From positions 1 to 60,976 of the forward strand of contig NZ_AOLI01000006.1 in the NCBI RefSeq assembly GCF_000336955.1: DNA of 60,976 bases, given 5' to 3'. A program made the position numbers and the translations under genes. Under the pieces are notes generated by a model. It did not search any database, was not told the DNA's origin, and saw nothing but the letters and a program-made list of their open reading frames with translations. Below are positions 9,801-17,906 of this stretch, piece after piece (within the stretch, counting starts at the first letter, position 1; every line of letters begins with the position of its first letter). The DNA is from Haloferax larsenii JCM 13917. Its GTDB lineage: Archaea; Halobacteriota; Halobacteria; Halobacteriales; Haloferacaceae.

Positions 9801-10919
9801 TGCGTGACTGTCGCCGACAACCACACCCTTCTGGCCGGACGTAACGGAACGTTCCAGTTCGTCGGTCAGTCACTTTACGGTGTTCTGGGGTGGGACCGCT
9901 TCCGTCTGTACGATAAGGAGATGGGTGCCGCGGTGACGGCGACCGGACGGAGCGTCATCGAGCACACCGAGTCCGCCGCGAACGATGCGGGCTACGACGT
10001 CGCCTACGGAGACACCGACAGCGTCATGTTGGAGGTCGGACACATTTCGCCGGAAGACGTCGAGGGCGACATCGAAGTGACAGACGAGATGCGCGAGGCC
10101 CACCCGGAGATGTCCGAAGCAGAACTCGAGTCCCTCGCCGCGACCATCGAGAAGGGATACGAGTTAGAAGAACACATCAACGGGTCGTACGACGAGTTCG
10201 CCCTCGAGGAGTTAGACGCCCACCACCACCGCTTCCAAATCGAGTTCGAGAAGCTCTACCGACGGTTCTTCCAGGCGGGAAAGAAGAAGCGCTACGCCGG
10301 GCACATCGTCTGGAAAGAGGGCAAGGACGTCGACGATATCGACATCACGGGCTTCGAGTACAAGCGGTCGGACATCGCACAGATTACGAAGGAAGTCCAG
10401 AAGGAGGTCATCGACATGATTGTCCACGGTGAGGACACCGAGGTCATCAAAGACTACCTCTACGATATCATCACGGACTTCCAAGCCGGGAACCTCCCGC
10501 TGGAGGAGGTCGGTATCCCCGGCGGAATCGGGAAGAAACTCACGGCATACGAGACTCCCACCGCGCACGTGCGCGGGGCGCAGTACGCGAACGCATTCCT
10601 CGGTACCAACTTCGGCCGAGGCTCGAAACCGAAGCGTCTCTATCTCAAGAAAGTTCACCCGTCGTGGTTCCGGAAGATGGAGAACGAAGAGGGCTTCGAC
10701 CCGCAGCGAGACGACCGCTACCGGGCGTTCAAACGCGACCCAGACGTCATCTGTTTCGAGTACGCAGACCAGATTCCCGACGAGTTCGAAGTCGACTGGG
10801 ACACCATGCTCGACAAGACGCTCGAAGGGCCAATCTCGCGTATCATCGAGGCGCTCGGGATGTCGTGGGACGAGGTCAAGAGCGGCCAAGAACAGACTGG
10901 GCTCGGAAGCTTCGTCTAA
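6894..10919 (+). CDS. polB: Family B DNA polymerase with internal intein
   Basis: Replicative DNA polymerase B. The 1341-residue reading frame contains a 411-residue intein; the spliced polymerase would be 930 residues, normal for archaea. The proofreading domain shows Exo I (FDIE, Asp211 and Glu213). The polymerase domain has motif A (DLKSLYP, Asp492), motif B (KVIMN ... SLYG, interrupted by the intein between Asn581 and Ser993) and motif C (YGDTDS, Asp1040 and Asp1042). The intein must splice out for activity because it splits a catalytic motif. A TTTTAATC box about 25 bases before the ATG suggests a leaderless transcript. The gene stands alone, divergent from the small gene upstream. Confidence 0.97.
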   Translation: MTQTGLTEFGGNDADSVGDARPDGEAAIAEVVAGDADQYVADIIDTDEVRFPDPQGTVELAVTQVDYTIEGSGRNEYPVIHIFGRTAEDDTPEHIRVLGFEPYFYAPTESLDDDLLDKDVITRTEDGYESIRGEELTRIHTRTPRDVGQIRDEFDHYEADILFPNRLLIDKDIKSGVRVPDRRLDDGSIQVPHQEVEPADVEANLRVNTFDIEVNDRNGFPEDGEEPIICLTSHDSYLDEYIVWHAVADEGLGKRPESLPNYDFLNDDSEVEVRTFDDEDAMLDAFLTYIEETDPDILTGWNFEDFDAPYFLDRLDVRNPTSDYDLDPDRMSRLGEVWRSGWGGPDIKGRVVFDLLYAYKRTQFTELESYRLDAVGELELDVGKERYSGDIGDLWEQDPERLLEYNLRDVELCVEIDRKQDIVAFWDEVRTFVGCKLEDAPTPGDTVDIYVLHKVHGEFALPSKGKQESEDYEGGAVFDPITGVKENVTVLDLKSLYPMCMVTVNASPETKVDPETYDGETFHAPNGTHFRQEPDGMIREMVDELLAEREEKKGLRNDHEPGTSEYEQFDRQQAAVKVIMNCFSSDTDVLTPSGVRNIRDLDVGDEVYSLDPETMRMEVKPVVETHEYPDYRGEMVDIETSKIDFSVTPNHRMLVRKDDKNGASWDDFQFVEAGDLNESSHYELPHGWEGPTGTSLETVDLTELLDGDYEVWAKNEVHGHTLAAELGWYPDKMEKQGEPGTGYVFSAEEFEEHRAYLDEVCSVFYVHSERGRKWIPRFYDADDFLELLAWYITEGSVYTSEDKAFGENFRGSSTTVNIAQDAVADGGGHDDHTAIGELLDRMGFDYYVDGKGFQFTSRVLGRWLETTCGDNSFEKRIPDLVFDASHEQKERFLDTLVAGDGDRQVNSWRYTTSSERLRDDVLRLCAHLGKTASYNHDSGSWRVYCTEDAKNSFRMHRSGGQSEAEDGAYCVTVADNHTLLAGRNGTFQFVGQSLYGVLGWDRFRLYDKEMGAAVTATGRSVIEHTESAANDAGYDVAYGDTDSVMLEVGHISPEDVEGDIEVTDEMREAHPEMSEAELESLAATIEKGYELEEHINGSYDEFALEELDAHHHRFQIEFEKLYRRFFQAGKKKRYAGHIVWKEGKDVDDIDITGFEYKRSDIAQITKEVQKEVIDMIVHGEDTEVIKDYLYDIITDFQAGNLPLEEVGIPGGIGKKLTAYETPTAHVRGAQYANAFLGTNFGRGSKPKRLYLKKVHPSWFRKMENEEGFDPQRDDRYRAFKRDPDVICFEYADQIPDEFEVDWDTMLDKTLEGPISRIIEALGMSWDEVKSGQEQTGLGSFV
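8637..9869 (+). mobile_element. PolB intein with LAGLIDADG homing endonuclease
   Basis: Protein-splicing element at residues 582-992 of the polymerase. Block A starts CFSSDTDVLTPSGVR with nucleophile Cys1; block B is TPNH. The homing endonuclease carries two dodecapeptides, LLAWYITEG (acidic Glu794) and LDTLVAGDG (acidic Asp900), so both catalytic acids are kept. Block F is CVTVADNHTLLAG. Block G is FQFVGQ followed by Ser+1: the usual His-Asn end is replaced by Gly-Gln. Insertion is in motif B of the polymerase. From memory, H. volcanii polB carries a homing-active intein of this kind. Confidence 0.95.
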
Positions 10920-11137
10920 TCACCGGTATCACGCGCTAAGTAACCGAATTCGATTACATTTGGACAGATAGCGTGGTATCCTTCGGTTCACCGAAACCCG
11001 GACACACGTCTCAAAACCCCTATTCTTCTTTCTCCTTTTGAAAACAAATTTTCTATCTACAAAAGGTGGCGGGGGTAAATGCGCAAGCATTATGGCCGAT
11101 ACTCCCTACGCTTTCAATACGAGGCAACGAACCAACG
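10920..11137 (+). promoter_or_regulatory. Spacer between polB and sufC (terminator-like tract and promoter)
   Basis: 218 bases without a gene. A T/C-rich run (about 11018-11040, CCCCTATTCTTCTTTCTCCTTTT) is a plausible archaeal polB terminator. The stretch AAAACAAATTTTCTATCTAC just after it is AT-rich and could hold the suf promoter, leaving a leader of up to about 70 bases. No tRNA or small ORF was seen. Confidence 0.4.
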
Positions 11138-12043
11138 ATGGCAACTCTCGAGATCAAAAACCTCCACGCACGTGTCGCGGAGGACGATGGTGAGCAGATT
11201 CTGCGAGGCGTCGACCTTGAAGTTCGTTCCGGTGAGATCCACGCGCTTATGGGTCCCAACGGGTCCGGAAAGTCGACAACCTCCAAAGTAATCGCCGGAC
11301 ATCCGGCCTACGAGGTCACCGAAGGCGAAATCCTCCTCCATCTTGAGGAGGGCGACTTCGGCGGCATCGAGATTCCTGAAGACGCCCGCACGTGGAATCT
11401 TCTGGAACTGGAGCCGAACGAGCGCGCCGCGCTCGGTATCTTCCTCGGCTTCCAGTACCCCGCGGAAATCGAAGGCGTCACGATGACGAACTTCCTCCGA
11501 ACCGCGCTCAACGCGAAAATCGACGAGCGCGAGGAACTCCTCTTCGGCGAGGACGAGGAAGAAGAAGACGAAGACGTCGGCTACGACACCTCCCCGATGG
11601 AGGGTAACGTCGACGAAGGCGAGATTGGTGTCGCCGAGTTCCAGAAGCTCCTCAAAGAGAAGATGGAGCTTCTCGACATGGACGAGAAGTTCATGCAGCG
11701 GTACCTCAACGCCGGCTTCTCCGGCGGTGAGAAGAAGCAGAACGAAGTGCTTCAGGCCGCCATTCTCGAGCCTTCGATTGCCGTTCTCGACGAGATCGAC
11801 TCCGGTCTCGACATCGACCGTCTGCAGGACGTATCGAAGGGGATCAATGCCCTCCGCGACGAGCAGGGCACCGGTATCCTCCAAATCACTCACTACCAGC
11901 GTATCCTCGAGTACGTCGAGCCCGACCACGTCCACATCATGCTGGACGGCAAGGTCGTCAAGAGCGGCGACGCGGGTCTCGCGTCCGAACTCGAAGACAA
12001 GGGCTACGACTGGGTCCGTGAGGAAGTCTACGAGACCGCGTAA
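11138..12043 (+). CDS. sufC: Fe-S cluster assembly ATPase SufC
   Basis: ABC-type ATPase of the SufBCD scaffold that assembles Fe-S clusters in the cytoplasm. From the ATG at 11138 (MATLEIKNLHARV) it has 301 residues. It shows Walker A (GPNGSGKST), signature (FSGGEKKQNEV, the variant typical of SufC) and Walker B (IAVLDEIDSGLDID). A very acidic insertion of about 35 residues (around 130-165, DEEEEDEDVG) explains the length over the bacterial form of about 250. The reading frame is open upstream to 11066, but homology begins at MATLEIK. It is the first gene of a tight sufC-sufB-sufD operon. Confidence 0.96.
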   Translation: MATLEIKNLHARVAEDDGEQILRGVDLEVRSGEIHALMGPNGSGKSTTSKVIAGHPAYEVTEGEILLHLEEGDFGGIEIPEDARTWNLLELEPNERAALGIFLGFQYPAEIEGVTMTNFLRTALNAKIDEREELLFGEDEEEEDEDVGYDTSPMEGNVDEGEIGVAEFQKLLKEKMELLDMDEKFMQRYLNAGFSGGEKKQNEVLQAAILEPSIAVLDEIDSGLDIDRLQDVSKGINALRDEQGTGILQITHYQRILEYVEPDHVHIMLDGKVVKSGDAGLASELEDKGYDWVREEVYETA

Positions 12044-12055
12044 ACCATACACACC

Positions 12056-13486
12056 ATGAGTTCCGAACAAGACCACCTCAAAGAGACTGACACCGAAGCT
12101 CGCTTCGAGTTCAAGAAGGAGCAGAAGGCCGCGTTTGCGGCCGAAAAGGGTCTCACAGAAGAGACCATCCGGGTCATCTCCGAAGACAAAGACGAACCCG
12201 AGTGGATGCTCGAGCGGCGTCTCCGCGCCCTCAAGCAGTTCCAGAAGATGCCGATGCCGACCGACTGGCCCGGCCAGCCCGACCTCTCCGAGGTCGACGT
12301 CGACCAGATTGTCCCGTACATCCGCCCCGACGTGGAAGTGCGCGGCGGTGTCGACGACTGGCGCGACCTGCCGGACGACATCAAGGACACCTTCGACAAA
12401 CTCGGCATCCCGGAAGCAGAGAAGAACGCCCTCTCTGGTGTCGGCGCTCAGTACGAGTCCGAAGTCGTCTACCAGAACATGCAGGAGCGCTGGGAGGAGA
12501 AAGGCGTCGTCTTCATGAACATGGACCAGGCGGTCCAGGAGCACGAAGACATCGTCAAGGAGTACTTCATGACGAAGTGCGTTCCCCCGAGCGACAACAA
12601 GTTCGCCGCACTCCACGGTGCCATCTGGTCCGGCGGGTCGTTCGTCTACGTCCCCGAGGACACCACCGTCGACATGCCGGTGCAGGCGTACTTCCGCATG
12701 AACTCCGAAGGGATGGGCCAGTTCGAGCACACCCTCATCGTCGCCGAGAAGGGCTCCGAAGTCCACTACATCGAGGGTTGTTCCGCACCCAAGTACTCCG
12801 CGTTCAACCTTCACTCCGGCGGCGTCGAAGTGTTCGTCGGCGAGGACGCTCACGTCCAGTACTCGACCGTCCAGAACTGGTCGAAGAACACGTACAACCT
12901 CAACACCAAGCGCGCCATCGTCGAGAAGGGCGGTCGTATGGAGTGGATTTCGGGCTCGATGGGCTCGAAGGCCACCATGCTGTACCCCGCGTCCATCCTG
13001 AAGGGTCGTGGTGCCTCCGACAATCACATCACCATCGCCTTCGCGGGCGAGGGTCAGAACATCGACACCGGTGCGAAGGTCTACCACAACGCCCCCGAGA
13101 CGAAGTCGACCATCGAGTCGAAGTCCATCTCGAAGGACGGCGGCCGTACCAACTACCGCGGTCTCGTCCACATCGCCAACGGCGCGAAGAACTCCTCGAC
13201 CTCGGTCGAGTGTGACGCGCTGATGTTCGACAACGAGTCCACCTCGGACACGATGCCGTACATGGAAATCAACGAGTCCACGGTGGACGTCGCTCACGAG
13301 GCGACCGTCGGGAAGATCGGCGACGAGGACGTGTTCTACCTCCAGTCGCGCGGTCTCGACGACGACGACGCGAAGCAGATGATCGTCTCCGGGTTCATCG
13401 AACCCATCACGGAGGAACTGCCCATCGAGTACGCAGTCGAACTCAACCGACTGGTCGAACTCGAGATGGAGGGTAGCCTCGGATAA
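12056..13486 (+). CDS. sufB: Fe-S cluster scaffold protein SufB
   Basis: Core scaffold subunit of the SufBCD complex, 476 residues, 12 bases after sufC. It shows typical SufB sequence: SGVGAQYESEVVYQN, FAALHGAIWSGGSFVYVPE, HYIEGCSAPKYS (candidate cluster-binding Cys), the beta-helix core, and the end YAVELNRLVELEMEGSLG. Full length and undamaged. It partners with SufC ATPase and SufD, encoded on either side. No separate cysteine desulfurase SufS lies next to this operon, so sulfur donation must come from elsewhere. Confidence 0.96.
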   Translation: MSSEQDHLKETDTEARFEFKKEQKAAFAAEKGLTEETIRVISEDKDEPEWMLERRLRALKQFQKMPMPTDWPGQPDLSEVDVDQIVPYIRPDVEVRGGVDDWRDLPDDIKDTFDKLGIPEAEKNALSGVGAQYESEVVYQNMQERWEEKGVVFMNMDQAVQEHEDIVKEYFMTKCVPPSDNKFAALHGAIWSGGSFVYVPEDTTVDMPVQAYFRMNSEGMGQFEHTLIVAEKGSEVHYIEGCSAPKYSAFNLHSGGVEVFVGEDAHVQYSTVQNWSKNTYNLNTKRAIVEKGGRMEWISGSMGSKATMLYPASILKGRGASDNHITIAFAGEGQNIDTGAKVYHNAPETKSTIESKSISKDGGRTNYRGLVHIANGAKNSSTSVECDALMFDNESTSDTMPYMEINESTVDVAHEATVGKIGDEDVFYLQSRGLDDDDAKQMIVSGFIEPITEELPIEYAVELNRLVELEMEGSLG

Positions 13487-13489
13487 CCA

Positions 13490-14698
13490 ATGAGTGCGCA
13501 ACTTCCCGCAAACCTGTCTGAAGAGACAGTACGAGAGATTTCGGACGCACGGGACGAGCCGGAGTGGCTCCTCGAGGCCCGCCTCGAAGCCCTCGCCGCG
13601 CTCGACGAACTCGACCTGCCGGACGTCATCCAGACGCCCGGCCGTCGCTGGACGAACCTCGAAGCCCTCGACTTCGAGTCGCTCGTCGACCCACTGAACC
13701 AGTCCGACGAGACCGTTCGTGAGGCACCTGACGACGTCGTCGTCCTTCCGTTCACGGAGGCACTCGACGAACACGGCGACCTTATCGAGGAGCGATTCGG
13801 CTCCGTCATCGACCTCGAAGAGAACTACCTGACGGCGCTGTCGGCCGCCCTCTTCACGACGGGCACGTTCGTCTACGTCCCCGAGGGCGTCGACGCACAG
13901 GACGTGAAGGTTCGCGCCGAGATGAACTCTCGGTCGCTCTTCAGCCACACGCTCGTCGTGACCGAGGAGTCGTCGTCGGTTACCATCCTCGAAAGTATCG
14001 CCTCCGGTGAGGACGCCGACGAGGACCGATACTTCTCGAACCTCGTGGAAATCGCCGCGGGCGAGAACTCCTACGTCCAGTACGGGTCGCTCCAGAACCT
14101 CGACGAGGAGACCTACACGTACACGCTCAAGCGCGGTGACGCGGACACCTACGCCACCATCAACTGGATCGAAGGCAACCTCGGCTCTCGACTCACCCGC
14201 AGCGACATCGAGACCGAACTCAACGGTGACGCCTCCGAGACGAAAATCGTCGGCGCGTTCTTCGGCCACGAGGACCAGCACTTCGACGTGAACGCTCGCG
14301 TCTGGCACCAGGCCGAGAACACGACCGCAGACCTCGTGACCCGCGGTGTCCTCGACGACGAGGCCCGTTCGGTCTACGAGGGTGTACAGGACGTCGGCCG
14401 CGACGCGTGGAGTACGAACTCCTACCAGCGTGAGAACACGCTGATGCTCTCGGACGAGTCCGAGGCAGACGCGTCGCCGAAGCTCATCATCCACAACCAC
14501 GACACCGAAGCGTCGCACGCCGCGACGGTCGGACAGGTGGACAAAGAGGACCTCTTCTACATGGTCTCTCGGTCCATCCCCGAACTGCAGGCTCGCAACA
14601 TGCTCGTCGAAGGCTTCTTCGTCCCCGTCCTCGACGAAATCGAAGTCGACGAGTTCCGCGACGACCTCGAAGAACTCATCGCCGCGCGCTTGCAGTAA
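13490..14698 (+). CDS. sufD: Fe-S cluster assembly protein SufD
   Basis: A SufB paralogue and heterodimer partner in the Fe-S scaffold, 402 residues, starting 3 bases after the sufB stop (MSAQLPANLSEETVREIS). It shares the N-terminal DEPEWLLEARLEAL helix and the C-terminal beta-helix with SufB (TGTFVYVPEGVDAQ, FFGHEDQHFDVNARVWH, SHAATVGQVDKEDLFYM, SRSIPELQARNMLVEGFF). The conserved His in SHAATVG is kept. It closes the operon. Confidence 0.95.
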   Translation: MSAQLPANLSEETVREISDARDEPEWLLEARLEALAALDELDLPDVIQTPGRRWTNLEALDFESLVDPLNQSDETVREAPDDVVVLPFTEALDEHGDLIEERFGSVIDLEENYLTALSAALFTTGTFVYVPEGVDAQDVKVRAEMNSRSLFSHTLVVTEESSSVTILESIASGEDADEDRYFSNLVEIAAGENSYVQYGSLQNLDEETYTYTLKRGDADTYATINWIEGNLGSRLTRSDIETELNGDASETKIVGAFFGHEDQHFDVNARVWHQAENTTADLVTRGVLDDEARSVYEGVQDVGRDAWSTNSYQRENTLMLSDESEADASPKLIIHNHDTEASHAATVGQVDKEDLFYMVSRSIPELQARNMLVEGFFVPVLDEIEVDEFRDDLEELIAARLQ

Positions 14699-14802
14699 GC
14701 GCACCTCACCATCGACTTCCGCTTTCTTTTGTGGCCGACAGCGTCGGTCAGTGCAGCACAGAACGTGGAGGAGTTAAGTCAATCCCCCACAGATGCAGAG
14801 AC

Positions 14803-14844
14803 ATGAACGAGGTATCGCGCTCGAATCAGGGGTGTCTCGCGTGA
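14803..14844 (+). other. Possible 13-codon upstream reading frame overlapping the next GTG start
   Basis: ATG at 14803 opens a 13-residue frame (MNEVSRSNQGCLA) whose TGA overlaps the GTG start at 14841 (GTGA). A TATA-like GAGTTAAG (about 14770-14777) lies about 27 bases upstream, so this ATG could be at the very 5' end of the mRNA. This layout would allow translational coupling. No experimental support is available from sequence alone. Confidence 0.35.
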
Positions 14845-15332
14845 GTGTGGGCTACCAAGTAACCTCGGACCACCAACTCGCGCGGTTGCTCCAGATTGGT
14901 ATCGTCCTCGAAGAGGTCGTGGAGGCTCGCGCCTACCACCACCACGAGGAGATGGGCGACGACTCGCTCGACGAGGAGATTCGAGACCTGCTTTCGCACG
15001 CTGCCGAGGAGTCGAACGAACACCGAGAACGTCTCGAAGCGGTCATCGACCGACTCGACGTGGACAGCGTCCCCTTTGAGGAGATTGAGGCGCTCGTCGA
15101 AGCACAGTACGGGCAGACGAAGCCCGAAGACTTCGACGGTGTCCTCTACGACCAACTCTGCAACGAGGAGACGGCGTACAAGTTCTACGACGACGTTATC
15201 GAGGCCATCGAGGCGAGTGATGCACAGTTTACCATCGACCGCGAAGAACTCCTCACGACGCTCAGAGAACTTCGGGAGGAAGAGGCCGATGGCGTCGAAG
15301 AGGTGACGCGAATCATGGAAGGGCGCGAGTGA
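14841..15332 (+). CDS. Ferritin-like (rubrerythrin-type fold) protein
   Basis: 163 residues, largely helical, with the carboxylate/His pattern of the ferritin-like fold: EEVVEARAYHHHEE (helix 1), HAAEESNEHRERLE (helix 2, ExxH) and NEETAYKFYDDVIEAIE (helix 3, Glu pair). It may bind iron or manganese, but the exact reaction is unknown. The GTG at 14841 (VSVGYQVTSDHQLAR) is preferred because AGGGGTG lies about 7 bases before it and conserved-looking sequence begins there. An in-frame ATG at 14793 is the alternative. It is followed after 4 bases by a DtxR-family metalloregulator, which supports a metal-homeostasis role and probable control by that regulator. Confidence 0.75.
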   Translation: MSVGYQVTSDHQLARLLQIGIVLEEVVEARAYHHHEEMGDDSLDEEIRDLLSHAAEESNEHRERLEAVIDRLDVDSVPFEEIEALVEAQYGQTKPEDFDGVLYDQLCNEETAYKFYDDVIEAIEASDAQFTIDREELLTTLRELREEEADGVEEVTRIMEGRE

Positions 15333-15336
15333 AACA

Positions 15337-15789
15337 ATGAACACGGCAGACCAATACGTCAAAGCGATTTACCTGTTGCAGCAGATAGAAAACGGTCCTG
15401 CGGCGACGGGGACGCTCGCAGACAAGATGGACGTGAGCCCGGCGAGTGCCAACGAGATGATTGGCAAACTCGAATCCCGCGGCCTCGCGGAGCACGAGAA
15501 GTACAAAGGCGTCTCGCTGACCGACGAGGGAATCGTCCAGGCGCGCGACGCGCTCCAGACGTACTGTATCATCGAGCGGTTCCTCTCGAACGTCCTCGAC
15601 GTCGAGGACTTCCGCGCGGAAGCCCGCGAACTGGAACCGGTCATCGACGACATGATTGCGGGTCGACTCGACACCATCATCGACCGGAAATCGGAGTGTC
15701 CGGACTGCTTCGACCCGGAGAGTGACGCCTGCCAGTACCTCGACGTGTGCGACGCCGAGGCGGAGACCGAGACCGAAGCCGCGGACTGA
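15337..15789 (+). CDS. DtxR/MntR-family metal-dependent transcription regulator
   Basis: 150 residues. The N-terminal winged helix (residues 5-60: YVKAIYLLQQIENGP, LADKMDVSPASANEMIGKLESRGL) is typical of DtxR/SirR. The helical dimerisation domain follows (ERFLSNVLDVEDFRAEARELEPVIDDMI). The C-terminus has four Cys, CPDCFDPESDACQYLDVC, a possible zinc or iron site, and an acidic Glu/Thr tail. No SH3 domain is present. It sits 4 bases downstream of the ferritin-like gene, so it likely reports iron or manganese status and may regulate this unit. Whether it is Fe- or Mn-specific cannot be told from the sequence. Confidence 0.88.
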   Translation: MNTADQYVKAIYLLQQIENGPAATGTLADKMDVSPASANEMIGKLESRGLAEHEKYKGVSLTDEGIVQARDALQTYCIIERFLSNVLDVEDFRAEARELEPVIDDMIAGRLDTIIDRKSECPDCFDPESDACQYLDVCDAEAETETEAAD

Positions 15790-15840
15790 CGCCGCAGACT
15801 GACGCCGCTCGGTGCGCTCTCGGGACCCTTCTGAGACACG

Positions 15841-15947
15841 TTTATCATCCTCGACCGCAAAGTGAAGGTGCAATGATGGTTGGTGGCTGCTTTACACGCC
15901 GGGTTTGAGCCCGCACACCTAGCCACTTCCATCCTCGATTCTCGACC
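15841..15947 (+). promoter_or_regulatory. Structured leader in front of thrS (promoter, upstream frame, hairpin)
   Basis: TATA-like TTTATCA at 15841-15847 predicts transcription start near 15870, leaving about 75 untranslated bases before the thrS ATG at 15948, unusual for a haloarchaeal gene. Inside are an 11-codon frame and a two-part hairpin: outer stem GTGGCT (15883-15888) with AGCCAC (15921-15926), inner stem CGGG (15900-15903) with CCCG (15910-15913). The upstream frame and hairpin overlap, so translating one would open the other. Confidence 0.45.
15873..15908 (+). other. Possible 11-codon leader peptide upstream of thrS
   Basis: ATG ATG at 15873 begins an 11-residue frame (MMVGGCFTRRV) ending TGA at 15906-15908. 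Its start lies about 28 bases from the predicted TATA box, so it could be translated as a leaderless message. It holds one Thr codon (ACA, 15894-15896), just before the inner hairpin stem. Resemblance to an amino-acid-sensing leader is suggestive only, since one Thr codon is weak evidence. Confidence 0.35.
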
Positions 15948-17879
15948 ATGTCTACGCAAGAACACGGACAGATAGTGGTAACGCTTCCAGACGGTTCTGA
16001 ACTCGAAGTCGACGCGGGTGCGACTGTCGAGGACATCGCCTTCGAAATCGGTCCCGGTCTCGGCCGAGACACGGTCGCGGGCGTCGTCGACGGTGACCTC
16101 GTCGACAAGACGACGCCGCTCTACTCGGACGCGAGGGTCGAAATCGTCACCGCCGCCAGCGACGAGTATCTCGATTGTCTGCGACACACTGCGGCCCACG
16201 TCTTCGGACAGGCGCTCCAGCGACTGTATCCGGATGCAAAGCTCGCAATCGGTCCCCCGACGGACGAGGGGTTCTATTACGATATCTACGGCGTCGAGAT
16301 AGACCGCGACGACCTCGAAGCCGAGATGGCCGATATCGTCGCGGCCGACTACGAGATGGAGCGCGTGCTCGTCGACCGAGCAGAGGCGCTCGACCGCTAC
16401 GAGGAGAATCGGTTCAAGCGCGAGATTCTCCAGAACGAAGCCGCAGGCGAGGACCCAGTTTCCTTCTACCGGCAGGACGACTGGGTCGACCTCTGTCAGG
16501 GACCCCACGTCGAATCGACGGGGGAGATTGGTGCGTTCGCGTTGCTCGATATTTCGGCTGCGTACTGGCGTGGCGACGAGGAGAACGAACAACTCACCCG
16601 CGTGTATGGCACGGCGTTCGAGTCCGAGTCCGAACTGGAGCGTTTCCTCGAACGCCGCCGGGAGGCCGAAGAGCGCGACCACCGGAAAATCGGCCGCGAG
16701 ATGGACCTCTTTTCGGTCCGCGACTACTCGCCGGGGTGTGTCCACTACCACCCCAACGGGATGACGATTCGCCGCGAACTGGAGGCGTACATCCGAGAGA
16801 AGAACGAAGAACTCGGGTATCAGGAAGTGTGGACGCCCGAACTCAACAAAGCCGAGTTGTGGAAGCCGACGGGCCACTACGACGCGTTCAAAGAAGAAGG
16901 CGAGATGTTCGCGTGGGAGCAAGACGACGCCGAGTACGGCCTGAAGCCGATGAACTGTGCGAACCACGCCCACATATACGGGAACGAACGTCACTCCTAT
17001 CGTGACCTTCCGCTCAAATACTCCGAGTTCGGGACGGTCTACCGAAACGAGCAGTCCGGGGAGCTGTCCGGGTTGCTTCGGGTTCGGGGGCTGACGCAGG
17101 ACGACGGCCACGCGTTCGTGCGACCAGACCAAATCGAAGACGAGATTCGCCAGACGGTCCGGGTCATCGAAGAGATATACGAACAGTTCGACCTCGAAGT
17201 GCTCTACAAACTGGAGACGAGAGGCGACGACGCGATTGGCAGCGACGAAATCTGGGAGACGGCGACGAGTTCGCTTCGAAACGCCCTCGAACACGAGGGC
17301 ATCGAATACGATGTTGAGGAGGGAGAGGCCGCCTTCTACGGACCGAAGATAGGTCTCGACGTGCGCGACGCCCTCGGTCGCGAGTGGACGATTGGAACGG
17401 TTCAAGTCGACTTCAACATCCCGCGACGACTGGACCTCGTCTACGTCGGGAAGGACAACGAAGAACACCGGCCAGTGGCTATCCATCGCGCGTTACTCGG
17501 AAGCTTCGAGCGCTTCATGGGCGTCCTCATCGAGCACTTCAAGGGCAACTTCCCGCTGTGGCTCGCCCCCGAGCAAGTTCGTGTCTTGCCGATATCGAAG
17601 GCACACCACGAGTACGCACACGAGGTCGCCGAGAAACTGTCTGACTTCCGCGTCGAGGTCGAAGCCCGCGATTGGACGATTGGTCGGAAGATTGCCGAGG
17701 CGCACGAAGACCGCGTCCCCTACATGCTCATCGTCGGCGACGACGAGGCGGAATCGGGGACGGTGTCGGTCCGCGACCGCCAGGAGCGCGAGAAGAACGA
17801 CGTGCCTGTCGACGCCTTCCGTGACCACATCGAAGCCGAACGAGCAGAAAAGCGCACCGAGGTCGATTTCCTCGGATAA
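15948..17879 (+). CDS. thrS: Threonyl-tRNA synthetase (bacterial-type, with TGS and editing domains)
   Basis: Charges tRNA-Thr with threonine. The 643 residues contain, in order, a TGS domain (1-65), the bacterial-type second editing domain with the zinc-like site HTAAH ... CQGPH (about residues 80-235), the class II catalytic core ([10 protein letters not shown] with the zinc Cys, [15 protein letters not shown]) and the anticodon-binding domain (from about 535). Archaea often carry a different ThrRS editing domain, so this bacterial-type form is worth noting; I believe it is usual in haloarchaea. The ATG at 15948 is clear. A structured leader lies upstream. The gene stands alone. Confidence 0.96.
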   Translation: MSTQEHGQIVVTLPDGSELEVDAGATVEDIAFEIGPGLGRDTVAGVVDGDLVDKTTPLYSDARVEIVTAASDEYLDCLRHTAAHVFGQALQRLYPDAKLAIGPPTDEGFYYDIYGVEIDRDDLEAEMADIVAADYEMERVLVDRAEALDRYEENRFKREILQNEAAGEDPVSFYRQDDWVDLCQGPHVESTGEIGAFALLDISAAYWRGDEENEQLTRVYGTAFESESELERFLERRREAEERDHRKIGREMDLFSVRDYSPGCVHYHPNGMTIRRELEAYIREKNEELGYQEVWTPELNKAELWKPTGHYDAFKEEGEMFAWEQDDAEYGLKPMNCANHAHIYGNERHSYRDLPLKYSEFGTVYRNEQSGELSGLLRVRGLTQDDGHAFVRPDQIEDEIRQTVRVIEEIYEQFDLEVLYKLETRGDDAIGSDEIWETATSSLRNALEHEGIEYDVEEGEAAFYGPKIGLDVRDALGREWTIGTVQVDFNIPRRLDLVYVGKDNEEHRPVAIHRALLGSFERFMGVLIEHFKGNFPLWLAPEQVRVLPISKAHHEYAHEVAEKLSDFRVEVEARDWTIGRKIAEAHEDRVPYMLIVGDDEAESGTVSVRDRQEREKNDVPVDAFRDHIEAERAEKRTEVDFLG

Positions 17880-17906
17880 CTGAACACCGCCACGAGAGCG
17901 CGGGCA

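Noticed and set aside
11114-14704. Long antisense frame over sufCBD
   Set aside because: Shadow of the suf genes; sequence is low-complexity Val/Asp/Glu with no domain.
14793-14840. ATG at 14793 as start of the ferritin-like gene
   Set aside because: The extra 16 residues look non-coding and the ATG is only about 18 bases from the TATA-like box; the GTG at 14841 has a Shine-Dalgarno match. Left as alternative.
15883-15926. thrS leader as a tRNA gene or tRNA-like operator
   Set aside because: The stem-loop lacks D-arm, anticodon arm and a seven-base T-loop; tRNA identity does not hold, so only a generic structured leader is claimed.
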